Below are positions 60,305 to 64,000 of a stretch of DNA of 64,000 nucleotides, piece after piece. The notes beneath the pieces are model-generated. The model saw only the letters and a list, made by a program, of their open reading frames with translations. It was not told the DNA's origin and did not search any database. The translations under genes and the position numbers were made by a program. The number at the start of each line of letters is the position of its first letter. The first letter of the stretch is position 1. Where the stretch lies: assembly GCA_028023455.1 (NCBI GenBank), contig JAQFVV010000036.1, positions 6,257,576-6,321,575 on the forward strand, in the 5' to 3' direction. This stretch comes from Epiperipatus broadwayi. Its lineage: Eukaryota > Onychophora > Udeonychophora > Euonychophora > Peripatidae.

Positions 60305-60447
60305 ATCATCAAATGACAGCCTGGGTCCACAATCAGGGGATTCTTAGCACCCTCTGCCTTCGGCCATCAACCGCTGCCTTGGTTGGTGACTTTACAGCCT
60401 CCTGGGAATAAGGGCCATGCTTTATTTTTGTCTGTCATAATTGTATA

Positions 60448-63400
60448 TATGTATTGGAAAAATATTTATCATTTACACAAACATTCATTCTGCCTTATCA
60501 GGCACTGAGAAGAAAGACCATGGTGTTTCTTGATCTTAAACTCAGAGGTAAAAAGCCAATAAACTCACCACGCTGGCTAGTGCATGTTGATGAGCAGCCC
60601 ATCCATGTTTGTATACTATATGAATAATCACATAGTAATAACAGCTGCAACGACAAGAACGTATGGAGTGGACATTAGGAATTTGCCCTGCTTGGTTCCT
60701 TTAAGGCCTCCAAGAGGAATCAAAGGGTCTCTTTTCAGTTAATAGCAAACTCCTTTCTGCAGCCCTTTCACTTTACACATACTAAAATATTAACTATAAA
60801 GTTCTTATGAATCCTTAGGTTTTCCTCTGTTATATGGTTAAAATTTTTATGGCTTTTGCTAGGCATTAGGCCAATGATTCAATGATAACTATTGGTCACC
60901 ATAAAATTATTGTGGTTTCATTAAGCTTTGAAGTGAACATTTAACTGACAGAGAATGAATTCATCTACCCAGACATTGGATACATTAAAACAATTATTTA
61001 AAATTATATTTTCAACTTTAATAAAAAAAATATTTTAGAAAAAAATTTAAACTTTAAAACAAGACCAGATTAGATAAACAAAACAAGACAAGATTAGCAA
61101 AACTAGAAATAAAAAACTGTCTAGACTGATTGAACACCTATAATTATACTTATCCTATTCGTGACTTCATTGGTTGGTTCAAGTTCTTCACAAACACTAA
61201 TTTACATATAAATTAAATTATTATGTCTACAAAATAATTTTCTAAAATAGCATGACTAATTATTTTTATATTATATAAAATTTTATTTAATATTTTTATA
61301 ATATAGAATACCTTTATTTAAACCATTAACATTTTTTAATAACCTGAATATTAATTTTAAAATAGAAAATATTATTTAGACAATACAACAAAATTAAATG
61401 CTACTTTTAAAATAAAATTTACAATATTATTTGCATCACTTAATGTATATAATTTTTACTACCAAGGAACTAAAAAATAATATTTTTGCCTAAAAACATG
61501 AAAGCTCAAAGACAAATGCACACACTTTTAAAGACATGTGACACTTTTAGAACATTCTAGAATAATTTAATTACTAATTTATTTAAAATAATAACTTAAA
61601 TAAAATTATTTATAATAGAAATATATAATATTTAATACTTAATACTTATATAAAGCTAAAGCTTTAGTACATGCGCCTTGAGTGCTTAATTTTAGTAAGA
61701 GAGACCTCTATAAATCATAACACGAGATTCGACTTTATAAAGATAAGAGGGACCCTCTTATCTCTAACCTATAATATTTAATACTGTAATTTAACACATA
61801 TCATTTAAATGTAATAAACATTAATGAATTTCACCTTTCAAATAACATATAAATATATTACTTTTATCTTTTAAAATTATATTAAAACAACTTTAAAATA
61901 CTTTAAATATCTTTATAAACTTTTAATCTAACAAGTTTAATCCTACTTTATTCACAAAATTAACATAAAATAATATAGAGTAATATAATTTTTTTTTTTA
62001 AACTACGTATTTTTAAATTCAACTTAAAATGACTGCAACAAATAGCATGGGCATAATAGATAAGCTCTATGTGTGTGTATACACTTATACTTTTCAAACA
62101 AATGCTCACTGGTGCACGACCAGAGGTTTATTCCTGCATTATAACATTACATATGTAGTCTGCATGATATAAATAATATTTATTACAGTGAATTTTTAAT
62201 TGGCTTTCTAAATATGATCTTAGGCAATGGACAAAACAGAAGGTCATTTTTGTGATCATAGCAGGAAGTCTAATAATGGAAGATTTTGAATTTCATCTAT
62301 GTAATGCTTGAAAAATTCTTTTCTCCAAACATATTATATAATATTTCATGCTGTAAAATTATATAATATTTTACAATGTAAAATTTAATACATATTAGAT
62401 ACATTCAAAGTATATTTGGTTTCTTACATTAATTTTATACATTATTTTCTATTATAGTATCATTAATAATTTTTCAATCTAGGTAATAATTAAAACTTCT
62501 AACGAAAATACTTTACAATCTATGATTATTTGATGCTTATTTTATTTCACAATAATTTTGAACACCAGAGTTTACATAATTTATTCTATTAAAATAAACT
62601 AAAATCTGCCTTTAGAACTATTTCCCAAATACATTCTTATTACTTTTAGAAGTAATTTAGGTTATCACAATATTTTGCCTACTCATTTTACTTTTCTAAT
62701 TCTATGTTGACAGATGAATAACTCTTTTCCTTCTATTTGGCACATATTCGCATCATCTATACTTTATATTCCCTTTTTAAGCCTTTATATCTCAGAGTCA
62801 ATTAATGAAATATAAAATATAAAGTAGATTTATTATATTTTCTAAAAAAATGTTATTTGAAGATTCATTTTAGTATTTAAGAGAAGGAATTATATAAATG
62901 ATGTAAAAAGAAATCATAACTTTTTAAAAATAATTCTTAGAATGTATATAAAATATATTAATAAATATATTCATTATGTGAATTTTGTAATTCAATAATA
63001 ATCTATTACTATCGTAATTAAAAAAAAAAAACACCAAATATTTTGTAACATAAGAATATTGAATGAATTTAAGGTTTTAGTAAATATAATGTATAGAAAT
63101 GGGTTAAATTTTAATATTTGTTTGTTGTTAAACAATAAAATAATTTGTTTTTATTTAAATAAAAAGGAATCGTTTTATTGATTTTTCTCAGAAATTACCA
63201 TTATAAAATATTCAGTTTATTGCGTAAACTTTTATTACAGTTGACATAATCATATATTATGTATAAATAATATTTTTTACTACATACAATAAGTAAAGAT
63301 ATCTACAATATATATACATTTCCAAAATAAGTAAGAATTTAGTTATTATTTTTTTAAAATTTATTTCTGTTTTAAAACAAAATAAACATTTAACATAAAG

Positions 63401-63449
63401 ATATTTATAACTGAAACACAGGCTTATTATATACCTGTGCCTATAGATG
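60448..63449. other. AT-rich stretch, no gene seen
   Basis: A less AT-rich patch at 60470-60790 adjoins the LINE but has no long frame. 61660-62130 shares segments with 43.1-43.6 kb. The rest is AT filler. Confidence 0.45.
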
Positions 63450-63555
63450 TAATATATAGTATATATAAGCACAGACTTTCACATGACCCACCACTCTCCA
63501 CTCTATCTCATAACACTGATACACTTGCACACACATATGTTGAAAAGATAAATAA

Positions 63556-63613
63556 TCACCAATATACTATTTCATGCTAAACCAGCAATCATCAGTTGGT
63601 TCAGATTATCAAC
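63556..63613 (-). ncRNA. Type I hammerhead ribozyme motif (family 1)
   Basis: CTGATGA is at 63589-63595 and GAAA is just downstream on the minus strand. Helix I inner pairs are ACCAA/TTGGT. Helix III is one base shorter in its loop than in other copies, which may strain it. Confidence 0.55.
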
Positions 63614-63948
63614 TCCACACATATATGCTATAAGTGCTCAGGTATATATTAAGATAGCCAATGTTCATACTTTAATGAACGGGCTTCAATCTACTCCACC
63701 TTCCAACTCTTCAACCATCCATCCAATTGAAAATCATGATGAAATGCTCAAAGGGGTTAGATTGACTTTAGGTCAACATGGGTGTGACAAGAATCTCGAC
63801 CTCAGGGTGGCCTTTAAGTATTTCATCATCAGATTTTCAATTGGATGGACGGTTGAAGAGTAAAAGTGAATTGAAACCTGTCCATTAAAGTATGAAGATT
63901 GGCTATCTTAATATACATCTGAGCACTTATAGCATATATGTGTGGAGA

Positions 63949-64000
63949 TGATAATCTGGGCCAACTGATGATTGCTGGTTTAGCATGAAATACATATATT
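63949..64000 (+). ncRNA. Type I hammerhead ribozyme motif (family 1), cut by window end
   Basis: CTGATGA is at 63965-63971, GAAA at 63987-63990, helix III ATA/TAT, and the ATA triplet ends at 63998. The 3' strand of helix I runs off the window. Confidence 0.55.

Larger units (their letters stand above)
57464..60447 (-). mobile_element. RTE-like LINE, nearly full length
   Basis: About 3.0 kb on the minus strand: 5' UTR (about 60306-60447), endonuclease, reverse transcriptase, C-terminal RRRWIKLGETF segment, and a 3' tail of ATG/GAT triplets with no poly-A. A single EN-RT frame and a short microsatellite tail are RTE-clade traits. Only one frameshift (about 59670) and one nonsense codon (58852-58854) interrupt it. 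At least five truncated copies are in the window (24283, 32131, 34244, 39967, 44130). Confidence 0.92.
63450..64000. repeat. Large foldback of family 1 with two hammerheads, cut by window end
   Basis: Left arm (63450-63745) on the minus strand and right arm (63815-64000) on the plus strand are inverted copies around a spacer holding TTAGATTGACTTTAGGTC. Arms cover the outer end, hammerhead and inner TCAACCATCC-type segment. The right arm continues beyond 64000. Confidence 0.85.

Overview
The window is AT-rich eukaryotic DNA made almost entirely of transposable elements and their debris. I found no host protein-coding gene I could support. The mix (a Ty3/Gypsy element, GIY-YIG Penelope-like elements, an RTE-like LINE with a trinucleotide tail, tRNA-derived SINEs and a hAT-type DNA element) points to an invertebrate metazoan. 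The species cannot be named from this sequence.

Layout. 1-10013: a Ty3/Gypsy-type LTR retrotransposon on the minus strand with LTRs of at least 2.3 kb; its gag-pol frame is broken several times. 10.1-14.4 kb: SINE-like and foldback repeats. 14.5-22.6 kb: a decayed non-LTR element cut in two by a head-to-head pair of Penelope-like elements (PLEs). The left PLE is 5' truncated and frame-broken. The right one keeps a 764-codon open frame but has an altered RT active site. 22.7-35 kb: foldbacks, short LINE ends, a hAT-like element carrying a nested SINE, and AT-rich filler. 35.6-36.5 kb: a second decayed LINE. 37.0-37.9 kb: a 339-bp tandem repeat. 38-57 kb: more of the same repeat families, a long trinucleotide microsatellite and several unresolved patches. 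57.46-60.45 kb: a nearly complete RTE-like LINE on the minus strand, with EN and RT interrupted by one frameshift and one nonsense codon. 60.5-64 kb: AT-rich sequence ending in a foldback cut by the window edge.

The most interesting signal is that the dispersed foldback repeats carry type I hammerhead ribozyme motifs. One family (about seven loci) has six copies that keep both the CUGAUGA and GAAA core boxes, a bulged helix I, and a very short helix III. Two copies differ by paired changes that preserve a helix I base pair. A second foldback family has a different hammerhead with a GUC cleavage triplet, and a third small foldback carries the core in its loop. In the better preserved foldbacks the arms are head-to-head, the same geometry as the PLE pair. 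This suggests that they are non-autonomous, PLE-like or retrozyme-like elements mobilised by PLE machinery. Self-cleavage and mobilisation are inferences; the motifs and inverted arms are read directly from the sequence.
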